Source of the DNA: Deltaproteobacteria bacterium
GTDB taxonomy: Bacteria; Desulfobacterota; Desulfobacteria; Desulfobacterales; JAHEIW01
Direction: 5' to 3'
Length of the DNA stretch: 64,000 nucleotides
NCBI GenBank assembly: GCA_024639185.1
Contig: JAHEIW010000008.1
Span: 2,843-66,842, forward strand
Shown here: positions 34,817 through 44,545 of the stretch, in pieces
Layout: each line of letters opens with the position of its first letter
How positions within the stretch are numbered: the stretch's first letter is position 1
Notes under the pieces: generated by a model
What the model was told of the DNA's origin: nothing
The model's input: only the letters and a program-made list of their open reading frames with translations
Databases searched by the model: none
Translations under genes and position numbers: made by a program

Positions 34817-35694
34817 AAGCGTTTTACCTCCAGATCCCGAACGAGCACCAGCGATTGCGCCTGGCAAACCCATTCACCATTTGAGTTTGTGCACGTGCCG
34901 ATTAAATTCACCAAATCTTTCTGCGGCCTTAACCGAACGATTTCAACCCTTGCGGTAATTTCGTCACCCAAGTAAGCCGGTGCCGGAAAATGTAATTTTT
35001 GCTTCAGCCAGTTGGTTCCCCTGCCGGGTAATTTTGTTCCCAACAGGTCGGAAAACATGCCGCTGAGTAACGGTCCGGGGATAATGCAGTCCTGAAATCC
35101 CTGCTGACGTGCAAATACCGCATCGTTAAACAACGGATTGGTGTCTTTGGTTAAATCAGCATACTCAGCCAAATCCCCGTCGGCAAAAATCCTCTTTGCA
35201 GCAGCGCTCTGGCCGATTTCCAGATGCTTCAACGATCGCGCTTCTGAGTCACCGGTGGTCGTCATGCTTCCATCAACTCCCGGAAACCCGCCCTGCCACC
35301 CCGGTAAATGAATCGTTGTGCTGCCATCGCAGGCCAGTTTACCGTCTGGAAGCCCAATCACCGTATTCATATCAACCCGTTGCTGGTCGGGCTGGAAATC
35401 CGCAACTTCAAGTTTTACCGTAATCTCTGTATCCGTGTAGGTTGGATACTGAAACATCATATCCTGCTTTATTTGCAGGATCCCGGGGCCTGGATATTGG
35501 GTGCTTAACCCCCGGCAGATGGTACTATACAGCAGCATCCCGTGCGCAACGGTCTGTCCGAAATGCGTGCGAGCAGAAAATTCGGGATCTACGTGAATGG
35601 GATTGTTATCACCGGTAAGATCGGCAAAACGGTTAAAATCTTCCTGCGTAAAGCTGCATTTTAAGGTTTCAAGATGTCCCTTTTTAACCGTCAT
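34813..35694 (-). CDS. Double-hotdog MaoC-like (R)-enoyl-CoA hydratase
   Basis: A 293-residue protein with two MaoC/hotdog domains (about 10-145 and 155-290). The first carries an intact hydratase 2 motif, GDNNPIHVD...TVAHGML, with Asp29 and His34 matching the PhaJ catalytic pair. In the second the motif is degenerate (KDTNPLFND...IIPGPLL): His is Phe and the AHG is lost. Such enzymes hydrate trans-2-enoyl-CoA to (R)-3-hydroxyacyl-CoA, the PHA synthase substrate. It lies between acyl-CoA synthetase copy 3 (35 bp upstream) and the flavoprotein, in one operon. Confidence 0.85.
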   Translation of the reverse strand: MTVKKGHLETLKCSFTQEDFNRFADLTGDNNPIHVDPEFSARTHFGQTVAHGMLLYSTICRGLSTQYPGPGILQIKQDMMFQYPTYTDTEITVKLEVADFQPDQQRVDMNTVIGLPDGKLACDGSTTIHLPGWQGGFPGVDGSMTTTGDSEARSLKHLEIGQSAAAKRIFADGDLAEYADLTKDTNPLFNDAVFARQQGFQDCIIPGPLLSGMFSDLLGTKLPGRGTNWLKQKLHFPAPAYLGDEITARVEIVRLRPQKDLVNLIGTCTNSNGEWVCQAQSLVLVRDLEVKRL

Positions 35695-35729
35695 AGCATT
35701 TCCGATGACCCCAAAAGAGCGATTGGCGA

Positions 35730-37247
35730 TTACTTATAGTTATCGCGCATAATGCGCTTGAGGGTTTTACCGGCCACATTGCGGGGGAAATCTGCCATGA
35801 TGGCAACATCATGAACCCGCTGGAACTTGGCGGCCACCCGTGCATTGATCCAATCCCTCAGCGCTTCGGCTGTGACACTGCCGGGTTTGTGCAAAATAAC
35901 CGCGGCCACCGGTGTTTCACCCCACTTTTCATGCGGAATGCCCAAAACGGCCACTTCCTGGACTTCCGGGTGCTGGGCTACGATTTCTTCAATGTCGCGC
36001 GGATAGACGTTGACGCCGCCGGAAATGATCATATCTTTCATGCGGTCCACCAGATACAGAAAGCCGTCATCATCGACATACCCCAGATCGCCGGAATGCA
36101 GCCACCCGTCAACGATGGCGGATTCTGTCAGATCCAGGCGCTTGTAATACCCCGGCATCAAAATCGGGCCTTTACCGCAAATTTCGCCGACTTCACCGGC
36201 CGGCACTTCGTTTCCGCTTTGATCCAAAATTTTCATTTCAAAAAAAGGCGGCGGCACCCCGACCGAATCCGGTTTGGCTGCATAATCTTCTTTGTCAAGG
36301 ACGGTCACGAATCCCTCGGTTAAGCCATACAGCTCATAAAACCTGCCGGGCAAGCGTTTGTTGAGATCATCTTTGTGTTCTTTAAGCAAAGGTGCACCCA
36401 GCGAAAGAATCATCTCGAGAGAATCCAGGGCTTTTGATGAAAAATTGGGGGCATTCAGGATGGCGATAATCTGAGCGGGCACCAGCATGACGTGGGTAAC
36501 CTTTTCGCGTTCGATGGTCTCGATATAACTGACGGGGTCAAACTGGCCCAACAGAATATAGGTGGCGCCAACATACATGGTGGGCATCAGATCAACAAAA
36601 GCGCCGTTGAAGACAATCGCGCCGGCATGCATCGTAATGCTTTCCGGTGTCATGCGATAGGCGGCTGCAAATGTCGCTCCGTACCAGCTCCTGACATAGT
36701 GGCTGTGCACAATCCCTTTGGGCAATCCGGTGGTTCCGCTGCTGTACATGATATTGAAGGGATCGTCGTCGTTGATACCCCTGTCCTCCGGTTCATCGTC
36801 TGTAGCAGACGCTTTCAGGTCGTGATAATCACGATAGCCTTTTTGGCCGGAATAATCCGTAAGAATATAGCGATCCTGCGCTATGGCCTGCAGATCAGAC
36901 TTGATTGAATCAATCTTTTCGACGAACTCGGAGTTGGTCACCAGCAGAACGCTATCGGAATCATTCAGAAGGGTTTTCATGGCCGGTTCAAGCAGTAGCG
37001 TACTGGATGGCACCACCACTGCACCGATCTTGGCAACAGCCCAGTAAACTTCGAGCAGCTCCAGACAATTGGGCAAAATTGTGGCGACCTTATCCCCTTT
37101 TTGGATGCCCAGGTTGCTAAAGGCGTTGGCCAGGCGATTAATCTGCTGGTTGAATTCAAGCCAGGTCAGCCGCTGGTCTTCAAACACAACAGCAAGATGG
37201 TGGGGGCGATATCTGGCATGGCGTGAAAATAGGGACCCGATATTCAT
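35730..37247 (-). CDS. AMP-forming acyl-CoA synthetase, copy 3
   Basis: A 505-residue ANL ligase: P-loop YSSGTTGLPKG, adenylate motif YGLTEGFVTVLDKE, hinge SGDLGYVDDDGFLYLVDRMK and the C-terminal lysine in NVAGKTLKRIM. It is more diverged from copies 1 and 2 than they are from each other around the adenylate motif (TEGF for TEAG/SEAA), suggesting a different acid. GCGAGGTCGCC precedes the start. It heads the operon containing the MaoC hydratase and the flavoprotein. Confidence 0.92.
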   Translation of the reverse strand: MNIGSLFSRHARYRPHHLAVVFEDQRLTWLEFNQQINRLANAFSNLGIQKGDKVATILPNCLELLEVYWAVAKIGAVVVPSSTLLLEPAMKTLLNDSDSVLLVTNSEFVEKIDSIKSDLQAIAQDRYILTDYSGQKGYRDYHDLKASATDDEPEDRGINDDDPFNIMYSSGTTGLPKGIVHSHYVRSWYGATFAAAYRMTPESITMHAGAIVFNGAFVDLMPTMYVGATYILLGQFDPVSYIETIEREKVTHVMLVPAQIIAILNAPNFSSKALDSLEMILSLGAPLLKEHKDDLNKRLPGRFYELYGLTEGFVTVLDKEDYAAKPDSVGVPPPFFEMKILDQSGNEVPAGEVGEICGKGPILMPGYYKRLDLTESAIVDGWLHSGDLGYVDDDGFLYLVDRMKDMIISGGVNVYPRDIEEIVAQHPEVQEVAVLGIPHEKWGETPVAAVILHKPGSVTAEALRDWINARVAAKFQRVHDVAIMADFPRNVAGKTLKRIMRDNYK

Positions 37248-37762
37248 GGCGACCTCGCTTCAGAGTGGATGGGTTTTTATCGAAAATCAGGAGATCGATT
37301 CATCTTCTTCTGGGAATTTTCTAAGCGAAATCTATGCCAGAATATCCGAATTGAAGTGCCGTTCCAATGGATGGATCAAATGACCCATTTATTTGATATT
37401 TATAATATTTTCGGTTTAGTACGATTTTTCATGAAACAGCGTTAACAAGAAACGAGGGTCGTTAATGTGTAGCAAAAAAAAGACATGTAGCCAGTTTGAA
37501 ACCAAGAACTTATCGGAATGACAGCGGGAACGGCATTAACAGCCGATGAATACGTTGGTTTTCATCCAGCATAAGCCGTAAACATGTATGATGGTAAAAG
37601 TCGAAACCGTTTTCTGAAGCTATCTGACGATCTGTCGTGATGAAAGACTTGCGCTAAGCTCCCGATTGTCAGGGCTTGACCTCAGCCAGACAAAACAACA
37701 GCATTGCATGAGCCAACAGTCTTTGTACCAATTTTGATACAATCCGCTTCTGGTGGCGCGTA
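37248..37762. other. 515-bp spacer, nothing recognisable
   Basis: No gene, strong hairpin or repeat family was identified. The promoter for acyl-CoA synthetase copy 3 should lie near 37250-37450, which is AT-rich, but no clear boxes stand out. Confidence 0.5.
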
Positions 37763-38287
37763 TTACTCAGCTTCGGGCAAGCGCACCAGCATGACCGGGA
37801 TGCTGCCTCGTCGAAGCACCCGGCGGGTCGTGCTGCCCAAAACAGCCTCTCCTAATTTACCGCGATCCTGGTATCCCATTACAATCAAATCGCATTTTTT
37901 TTCGCGACCGACGGCCAGTATTTCATCCACAACATTACCCCGGGTGACGATCGTTTCATCGGTCATAAACTCACACTCATCATGGTCTTTTTGAACGCTC
38001 TCACAAAACTCTTCGAGCGCCGCCTTGATCATGGCACCTTCCCGGCGTTTACCGACCAGAATCTGTTTGGCTTCTTGCGCGTGGGATTCCTGCAGTTGCT
38101 GCCATTGTTCTTCGCCCAAAAACGATTTGATATGAACATCTGAATAATGCGACACCTCTTCAATAACGTGAAGAACCGTAATTACCGCGCTGTAACGGTT
38201 TGCCAGACTAACCGCATAATCAAATGCCTTGCGGGCGTTCGGAGAAAGATTGGTCGTGAACAGTATCTGTTTAATTTCAGGAACCAT
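37763..38287 (-). CDS. Universal stress protein (UspA family), copy 1
   Basis: A 174-residue single-domain Usp. The start EIKQILFTTNLSPNARKAFD and the end GSTTRRVLRRGSIPVMLVRL are typical. The nucleotide-binding loop reads GYQDRGKLGEAVLGS, so the G-x2-G-x9-G pattern is partly altered (QDRG). It is a clear paralog of the Usp at 47.2 kb, and the pair flanks the lactate cluster. An AGGAGG site precedes ATG 38287; an upstream in-frame ATG at 38320 lacks one. Usps help survival in stasis; the specific role is unknown. Confidence 0.88.
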   Translation of the reverse strand: MVPEIKQILFTTNLSPNARKAFDYAVSLANRYSAVITVLHVIEEVSHYSDVHIKSFLGEEQWQQLQESHAQEAKQILVGKRREGAMIKAALEEFCESVQKDHDECEFMTDETIVTRGNVVDEILAVGREKKCDLIVMGYQDRGKLGEAVLGSTTRRVLRRGSIPVMLVRLPEAE

Positions 38288-38612
38288 GATGATCCTCCTT
38301 TTAATTAAGAAAACACTCACCCCATCGCTTTAATTTTTCGCAACTCCTGTGCCACTTTTGAGGCGATGCCCTGACCTGATGCTCTTGGATATATACCATT
38401 TCTGAAGAAATGTCCGGAAAAACTTTAAGTTGATTACAACTGCACACTCTTGTAAGAAAATCAACAAGCAACAATGTCTTGCCAAATCCTGATTTGTCCG
38501 ATTTTTACGAAATTCGTCAAATTTTTATTTGCCGAAACGGTAAAATGTAAATAGATTATACTCTGCCATTTTGTCTAATCGTGAAAACCACAATGTCAAC
38601 CGGTGAACGCTT
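38288..38612. other. Divergent promoter region between usp1 and lutA
   Basis: This 325-bp spacer separates oppositely transcribed genes and must hold both promoters. TATACT at 38557-38562 is a possible -10 for the lut genes, but no good -35 lies at the right distance. No repeat element was recognised. Confidence 0.4.
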
Positions 38613-39365
38613 ATGCCACAGGAATCTCAAAAACCTGAAAAAGTCTATTATTTCGGTACCTGCCTGATGGATTCAATTTATCCCGAAGCCGGATTGGCCG
38701 GTCTCAAACTCATCCAGCGCGAAGGCGTCCAGGTCATCTTTCCGCGCGAACAGAGCTGTTGCGGACAGCCTGCCTATAATTCCGGTTTTCCGAAAGAGGC
38801 CCAAAAGGTCGCTCTGAAGCAAATTCGATTGTTTGCTGAAAACTATCCGATCGTGGTACCCTCTGGTTCCTGTGCCGGAATGATGAAACATCACTACCCC
38901 TTGTTATTCGAAGGCGATAAAAACCTGCAACGGGTTCAACAATTCTCAGAGCGGGTGGTTGAGCTTTCGGAATTTTTGGTGCAATCGCTGGACATACAAT
39001 TGGCGGACCGCGGTCAACCGATCAAAGTCACCTGGCATTCGTCCTGCCATGCATTAAGGGAAATGCACATCATCGAATATTCAAAAGCGCTCATCCGTCA
39101 GCTGCAAAACGTTGAGCTGGTCGAGCTGCAAAACGAGCATGAATGCTGCGGATTCGGCGGCACCTTTGCCATCAAGCAGCCGAAAATCTCCGGCACCATG
39201 GTCGCTGACAAAGTTAGCGATATCCGACAGACCGGTGCCGAGCGTTTGCTGGCCGGTGATTGTGGCTGCCTGATGAATATCAGCGGAGCAATGGATTATC
39301 AAAACGTCTCGATTCGAACTCAACACCTGGCCGAATTTATCTGGGAGAGAACCCATGCCAAATGA
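38613..39365 (+). CDS. lutA: Lactate utilization protein A-like Fe-S oxidoreductase
   Basis: A 250-residue protein with two cysteine-rich CCG domains: QSCCGQPAYNSGF (about 47-59) with WHSSCHAL (about 140-147), and ECCGFGGTFAIKQ (about 178-190). This is the LutA/LldE/YkgE layout. With LutB and LutC it forms an electron-transfer complex for L-lactate oxidation or for passing electrons from a lactate dehydrogenase. It is the first gene of a tightly overlapping operon (11-bp overlap with lutB). Confidence 0.92.
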   Translation: MPQESQKPEKVYYFGTCLMDSIYPEAGLAGLKLIQREGVQVIFPREQSCCGQPAYNSGFPKEAQKVALKQIRLFAENYPIVVPSGSCAGMMKHHYPLLFEGDKNLQRVQQFSERVVELSEFLVQSLDIQLADRGQPIKVTWHSSCHALREMHIIEYSKALIRQLQNVELVELQNEHECCGFGGTFAIKQPKISGTMVADKVSDIRQTGAERLLAGDCGCLMNISGAMDYQNVSIRTQHLAEFIWERTHAK

Positions 39366-40785
39366 TACCGGACCCAATTTTCAACAAAATGCTTCCCGGG
39401 CTTTAGACGATCAACAGTTACGCAAAAATTTCAAATTTGCCATGGGAAATTTTATTCTCAAACGCAAGCAGATTTTTTCAGATGAAAGTGAAACCGAACA
39501 GTTGCGGCAGATCGGCAACACCATCAAGCAGCGGGCCCTGAGCCAATTACCGCAATTACTCGAGCGGCTTGAGCAAAATTGCAGCCGCAATGGTATCCGG
39601 GTGCATTGGGCTGAAACCACCGCAGAGGCCAATCAACAGGTTTTGCGCATTATGAATGCCAACGAGGCCAACCGCCTGGTAAAAGGCAAGTCCATGGTTT
39701 CCGAAGAAATGGGGCTCAACGAATTTTTACAGGAGCGTAAGATTGAGGTGGTCGAAACCGATCTGGGTGAGTTCATCATCCAGTTAAACGATGAGAAACC
39801 CTCGCACATCATTGTGCCTGCCATCCATAAAAACAAGCAACAGATTGCCGACATATTTCACCAGAAATTACCGGATACGCCTTATACCGAGGATGTCGAA
39901 GAGCTCAATGCCATCGCCCGCCGCACGCTGCGCCAAAAATTTTATAGAGCCCAGGTGGGTTTGAGCGGTGTTAATTTTGCCGTGGCCGAAACCGGCACCC
40001 TCTGCCTGGTTGAAAACGAGGGTAACGGCCGCATGAGCACAACAGTGCCGCCGATTCATATTGCGGTGATGGGATTGGAAAAAGTGGTTGAACGTTTGGC
40101 TGATATTCCACCAATGCTGCGACTGCTGACCGGCTCGGCCACAGGGCAGCTGATCACCACCTATGTCAACATGATCACCTCACCCCGCAAGCCGGGAGAA
40201 AAAGACGGGCCCAAAGAAGTCCACCTTATTATTCTCGACAATGGTCGCTCTGCAATCTTATCCGACCCGCAACTGCGCCAAACGCTGCAATGTATTCGCT
40301 GCGGCACCTGTTTGAATCACTGTCCGGTATACACGCGTATCGGCGGGCATGCTTACGGGTTTGTTTATCCCGGACCGATCGGCAAAATCTTGAATCCTCA
40401 AATCGAAGGTTTAAAAAAAGCCGGTGAGCTGGCGACGGCGTCCAGCCTGTGTGAGGCCTGTGCTGAAGTCTGTCCGGTCAAAATACCCATTCCGCAACTG
40501 CTGCGCCGATTGCGCAATGAAAGCTACACAAGTGAACACCTGGCAACGGTTAAGGATGGCGGCTGCAAAAAAAATCTGATGGAAACCATCGCATGGAAGG
40601 GCTGGGAGATAATCAACACCCACCCGCAGATTAATGCCATCGGAAACAAAATCATGAGCCGCCTGGGTGCCAGATTACCCCGAATCGGTCCGTTAAAACA
40701 GTGGACGCGCTACCGCACCGCACCTAAACTGGCACCCAAAAGCCTGCACCAACTGGTTGATGAGGAAGGAATTCGGCATGAGTGA
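39355..40785 (+). CDS. lutB: Lactate utilization protein B-like iron-sulfur protein
   Basis: A 476-residue LutB/LldF protein. The N-terminal LUD domain (about 60-300) includes the AETGTLCLVENEGNGRMSTT stretch. Two [4Fe-4S] motifs follow: CIRCGTCLNHCP and CEACAEVCP. A C-terminal DUF3390-like segment (about 390-476) carries basic and tryptophan-rich sequence. GGGAGAGAACCC precedes the ATG. It is the iron-sulfur core of the LutABC complex on the cytoplasmic side of the membrane. Confidence 0.93.
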   Translation: MPNDTGPNFQQNASRALDDQQLRKNFKFAMGNFILKRKQIFSDESETEQLRQIGNTIKQRALSQLPQLLERLEQNCSRNGIRVHWAETTAEANQQVLRIMNANEANRLVKGKSMVSEEMGLNEFLQERKIEVVETDLGEFIIQLNDEKPSHIIVPAIHKNKQQIADIFHQKLPDTPYTEDVEELNAIARRTLRQKFYRAQVGLSGVNFAVAETGTLCLVENEGNGRMSTTVPPIHIAVMGLEKVVERLADIPPMLRLLTGSATGQLITTYVNMITSPRKPGEKDGPKEVHLIILDNGRSAILSDPQLRQTLQCIRCGTCLNHCPVYTRIGGHAYGFVYPGPIGKILNPQIEGLKKAGELATASSLCEACAEVCPVKIPIPQLLRRLRNESYTSEHLATVKDGGCKKNLMETIAWKGWEIINTHPQINAIGNKIMSRLGARLPRIGPLKQWTRYRTAPKLAPKSLHQLVDEEGIRHE

Positions 40786-41449
40786 TAGTTCGCGTGATCA
40801 AATCCTAAACCGATTGCATGCCGCCATTGGCGAACAACCGCAGGTTATTCCTGAGCCGGCTGATCTACCGCAGGAATCGCTCGACCGGTCTCAAAAAATT
40901 GAAAAACTCAAAGTATTGATGGAAGCCGTGCGAACCGAGGTGCATGTCATTGAGAATCAGGATTGGACGACGGTTTTAAAAGACATCCTGAAGAAGCGGG
41001 ACCTCAGAACGTTGCTCTACGCTCCGGGCACACCTGTCGGCGACCGGCTACAGGAGGCATGGATGCAAGAATCCGATGAATTGCCCGAGCTGGTGACCTA
41101 TGATGGTGATATCGAAGATTTTAAGGAACACCTTTTTGGCATCGATGCCGCCGTCACCTCGACTGTCGGTGGGATTGCCGAAACCGGTGCGGTGATTCTG
41201 TGGCCCGATGAAAAGGAACCGCGCTTGATGTCTCTGGTGCCGCCTATTCACATTGCCGTTTTGCAGGCCGATAAAATTCACAGCACATTTTCCGAGGCCA
41301 TCGAAGCTGAAAACTGGGCGCAACGGCTGCCCACCAATGTGGTGCTGATATCCGGCCCTTCCAAAACAGCCGATATTGAATTAACCCTGGCCTTCGGCGT
41401 GCATGGGCCCAAAGAACTGATTGTTTTAATTTTGCATGAAAATAGATGA
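40778..41449 (+). CDS. lutC: Lactate utilization protein C-like (LUD domain)
   Basis: A 223-residue LutC/LldG protein consisting of one LUD domain. The conserved GGIAETGAVILWPDEKEPRL and the C-terminal SGPSKTADIELTLAFGVHGP are both present. ATG 40778 overlaps the end of lutB by 8 bp, with GAAGGA upstream. Its stop codon overlaps the start of the Dld-type gene as ATGA, so four genes are translationally chained. Confidence 0.93.
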   Translation: MSDSSRDQILNRLHAAIGEQPQVIPEPADLPQESLDRSQKIEKLKVLMEAVRTEVHVIENQDWTTVLKDILKKRDLRTLLYAPGTPVGDRLQEAWMQESDELPELVTYDGDIEDFKEHLFGIDAAVTSTVGGIAETGAVILWPDEKEPRLMSLVPPIHIAVLQADKIHSTFSEAIEAENWAQRLPTNVVLISGPSKTADIELTLAFGVHGPKELIVLILHENR

Positions 41450-44277
41450 GAATGTTAACTGACAATTACAGCCAATTTTACAGCGATCTGCACGCATTTA
41501 TTCCCGACCGGAGGCTATTCACCGATCCACTGCGAACGCTGACCTACGGTACAGATGCCAGCTTTTATCGCCTGATCCCCAAAATCGTCATCAAAGCCGA
41601 TTCGGAAACAGAGGTATCCTGGATTTTAAAGAAAGCCGATCAACACAACATTCCCCTCACCTTTCGGGCGGCCGGCACCAGTCTTTCGGGCCAGGCCGTA
41701 ACCGATTCGGTCCTGGTCGTCTGCGGCGGCAGCTGGAACAACTACGAAATTCTGGACAACGGCAATCGTATCAGCCTGCAGCCGGGTGTTATCGGCGGAC
41801 AGGCCAACAAATATCTGGCACCATTTGGCAAGAAAATAGGCCCGGACCCGGCATCCATTAATGCCGCCATGATCGGCGGCATTGCCGCCAACAATGCCAG
41901 CGGGATGTGTTGCGGTGTGGCCCAGAATAGCTACCAGACCATTCACAGCATGCGGATTTTGTTTCATGATGGCACGTTGCTCGATACGGCGGGCGAAGAA
42001 AGCCGCGCGCATTTCAAACGAAAGCATCCAGCGCTGGTAGACAGCATTCAGCAACTGGCCGAAACGGCAAAGGCCAACTCCCCGCTGACAGAACGCATCC
42101 GCCAGAAATTTAAAATTAAAAACACCACCGGCTACAGCCTCAACGCCCTAGTTGATTTTGAGGATCCGATTGACATTTTGCTGCATCTGATGATCGGATC
42201 TGAGGGCAGCTTGGGGTTTATTTCGGAAATAACCTACGACACCGTGGTTGAGCACCCCAACAAAGCCAGCGCCCTGATGATTTTCCCGGATATTGCCAGT
42301 GCCTGCAGCGCCGCCGCAATCGTAAAGGAAGGACCGGTGGACGCGGCTGAGATCATGGATCGAGCCGCCTTACGCTCGGTTGAGGACAAAGCGGGCATGC
42401 CGGATTATATCAAGTCCTTTTCACAAAAAACCACCGCTCTGCTGGTAGAGACCCGGGCGCATACGGGTGAGGAACTGCAGCACAATATCGAAACGGTCAA
42501 GCGTTCGCTAACAGAGCTACCCACCGAGCGCCCGATCGCATTCACCGATAAGGTGGCTGAATACACCCGGCTGTGGAATATTCGCAAGGGACTGTTTCCG
42601 GCGGTGGGGGCGGTGCGTAAAATTGGGACCAGTGTCATTATTGAAGATGTCGCCTTTCCGATTCACCACCTGGCCGATGCCACAGTCGAGCTGCAGGACC
42701 TGATGGGCGCTTACCAATACCATGAGGCCATCATTTTTGGCCATGCCCGCGAGGGCAATCTGCATTTTGTATTCACGCAGGATTTTGCCACCCAAAAAGA
42801 AGTCGATCGTTACCGCCATTTTATGGACGATGTTTGCCGGATGGTGGTCGAAAAATATGATGGCTCTCTGAAAGCAGAGCATGGCACCGGGCGAAACATG
42901 GCCCCCTATGTGGAAATGGAATGGGGCGCCGAGGCCTATGAATTGATGCGCCGAATTAAAAAAATATTTGACCCCAAAAACCTGTTGAATCCCGGTGTGG
43001 TCATAAATTCCAACCCCAATGTGCATGTGGAAAACCTGAAACCGCTGCCGCCAACCAACCCGATTGTCGACCGCTGCACCGAATGCGGTTTCTGTGAAGC
43101 GTATTGTCCGTCAAGAGATCTTAGCCTTACCCCGCGGCAACGAATTGCAGCCCAGCGTGAAATTTCACGCCTGAAAGCGACCCGGGAAAATCCGCAGCGA
43201 TTGGCCGCGTTTATCAAAAACTATGATTATCTGGGCGAGCAAACCTGTGCGGCGGATGGCATGTGTGCGGTGGGCTGCCCCATCGATATTAATACCGGCG
43301 AACACACCAAAGAGCTTCGCTCTTTACAACAGGGACCGCTTGCCCAACGCGCCGCAGCATTTGTGGCAAATCATTTTGCGCCAGTTTCAACCGCAGCCCG
43401 CCTGGGATTAAAAATGGTTGCTCACATCCATCATTTGCTGGGCTCCCGCAACCTGCAACGGATATCTACAGGGATCAGGCGACTGAGTAATGGACGGGTG
43501 CCCTGCTGGAATCCTTATATGCCCGGCGCTGCCGGACAGGTCCCGCTGCCCAACCCGCATGCCAACGGATCAGATAGAGTCGTCTACTTTCCAAGCTGTG
43601 TCAGTCGCACGATGGGATCTGCCCGGGGAGACCCGCAAACAGAGTCGCTGCCAGCGGTAACGATGCGGTTGCTTGGAAAGGCCGGTTACGCGGTGATTTT
43701 TCCGGATAATATGCACCAGTTTTGCTGCGGCACGCCGTTTGAAAGCAAAGGTTTTATCGAACAGGCCGACGCCAAACTCAAAGAACTGGAAACCGCCTTG
43801 CTGCAGGCATCCGATAACGGCCGTGTCCCGGTGCTGTGTGACACCAGCCCCTGTTTGTATCGCATGCGCCAGCATATGGACGCGCGTATCAAACTTTATG
43901 AACCGGCCGAGTTTATTTATGATTATCTGATGGAGCGGCTACAGTTTGTGCCGCGGGACACGACCGTTGCCCTGCATCATACCTGTAGCAACATGAAAAT
44001 GGCGTTGGAGCATAAACTACTTGCGGTTGCCCAGGCCTGTGTAAAAAATGTCATTGTGCCGGATCTAGTCGGCTGCTGCGGCTTTGCCGGTGATCGCGGA
44101 TTTACCCATCCTGAGTTAAATCAATCTGCCCTCAAGGAATTGAAACCGGCGCTCAAAGAACAGTGTACCGCCGGGTATTCAACCAGCCGCACCTGTGAAA
44201 TCGGTCTATCACAGCACAGCGGTCTGTATTATAAATCCATTGTGTATCTGGTTGATGAGTGCACGCGCGCCATTTAA
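41446..44277 (+). CDS. Dld-II-type FAD/Fe-S D-lactate dehydrogenase
   Basis: A 943-residue fusion enzyme. An FAD_binding_4 domain (about 35-270; AAGTSLSGQAV) and FAD-oxidase C-terminal domain (about 275-530; GHAREGNLHFVF, AEHGTGRN) are followed by a two-cluster ferredoxin-like part (CTECGFCEAYCP; CAADGMCAVGCP) and CCG domains (FCCGTPFESKGF, GCCGFAGDRGF). This matches the D-lactate dehydrogenase Dld-II of Shewanella, whose gene also adjoins lldEFG (lutABC homologs). It should oxidise D-lactate to pyruvate and pass electrons toward quinone. The start overlaps lutC by 4 bp. Confidence 0.92.
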   Translation: MRMLTDNYSQFYSDLHAFIPDRRLFTDPLRTLTYGTDASFYRLIPKIVIKADSETEVSWILKKADQHNIPLTFRAAGTSLSGQAVTDSVLVVCGGSWNNYEILDNGNRISLQPGVIGGQANKYLAPFGKKIGPDPASINAAMIGGIAANNASGMCCGVAQNSYQTIHSMRILFHDGTLLDTAGEESRAHFKRKHPALVDSIQQLAETAKANSPLTERIRQKFKIKNTTGYSLNALVDFEDPIDILLHLMIGSEGSLGFISEITYDTVVEHPNKASALMIFPDIASACSAAAIVKEGPVDAAEIMDRAALRSVEDKAGMPDYIKSFSQKTTALLVETRAHTGEELQHNIETVKRSLTELPTERPIAFTDKVAEYTRLWNIRKGLFPAVGAVRKIGTSVIIEDVAFPIHHLADATVELQDLMGAYQYHEAIIFGHAREGNLHFVFTQDFATQKEVDRYRHFMDDVCRMVVEKYDGSLKAEHGTGRNMAPYVEMEWGAEAYELMRRIKKIFDPKNLLNPGVVINSNPNVHVENLKPLPPTNPIVDRCTECGFCEAYCPSRDLSLTPRQRIAAQREISRLKATRENPQRLAAFIKNYDYLGEQTCAADGMCAVGCPIDINTGEHTKELRSLQQGPLAQRAAAFVANHFAPVSTAARLGLKMVAHIHHLLGSRNLQRISTGIRRLSNGRVPCWNPYMPGAAGQVPLPNPHANGSDRVVYFPSCVSRTMGSARGDPQTESLPAVTMRLLGKAGYAVIFPDNMHQFCCGTPFESKGFIEQADAKLKELETALLQASDNGRVPVLCDTSPCLYRMRQHMDARIKLYEPAEFIYDYLMERLQFVPRDTTVALHHTCSNMKMALEHKLLAVAQACVKNVIVPDLVGCCGFAGDRGFTHPELNQSALKELKPALKEQCTAGYSTSRTCEIGLSQHSGLYYKSIVYLVDECTRAI

Positions 44278-44291
44278 TATCTGAATTTGCA

Positions 44292-44516
44292 TGAAAATTA
44301 ATGAGAAGTTAGATTAGGTTAAACTTTATAAATAAAGCAATCTATAAAAGTACAATAAAATATCGATTAAGTCTAAAGGATGGAAATCATTTTATCTCAT
44401 TAATTTTCACCCCATGGGCGAATCGAAGGCTTCCATCTGCTGCGTTATTAGGGGCGAAGCATAGTTGACTATAGCTTCGCCCTTAAGTGCCTTGCATATG
44501 AAAGCCTCGATTCGTG
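44292..44516. repeat. Nested palindromic element (family E) between the two lactate/glycolate oxidase genes
   Basis: There are two parts. TGAAAATTAATGAGA (44292-44306) and its exact complement (44395-44409) are one inverted pair. CGAATCGAAGGCTT (44419-44432) pairs with AAAGCCTCGATTCG (44501-44514), enclosing GGGCGAAGC / GCTTCGCCC (44452-44460, 44474-44482). The inner part would fold into a very stable hairpin ahead of the next gene. Confidence 0.7.
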
Positions 44517-44545
44517 CAAAGTTCAGATATTACGGAGAACCTGCC

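Noticed and set aside
44412-44520. Integron attC site or attachment site
   Set aside because: The nested dyad resembles one by shape, but there is no integrase, no cassette array and no core sites. It fits the other palindromic elements better.
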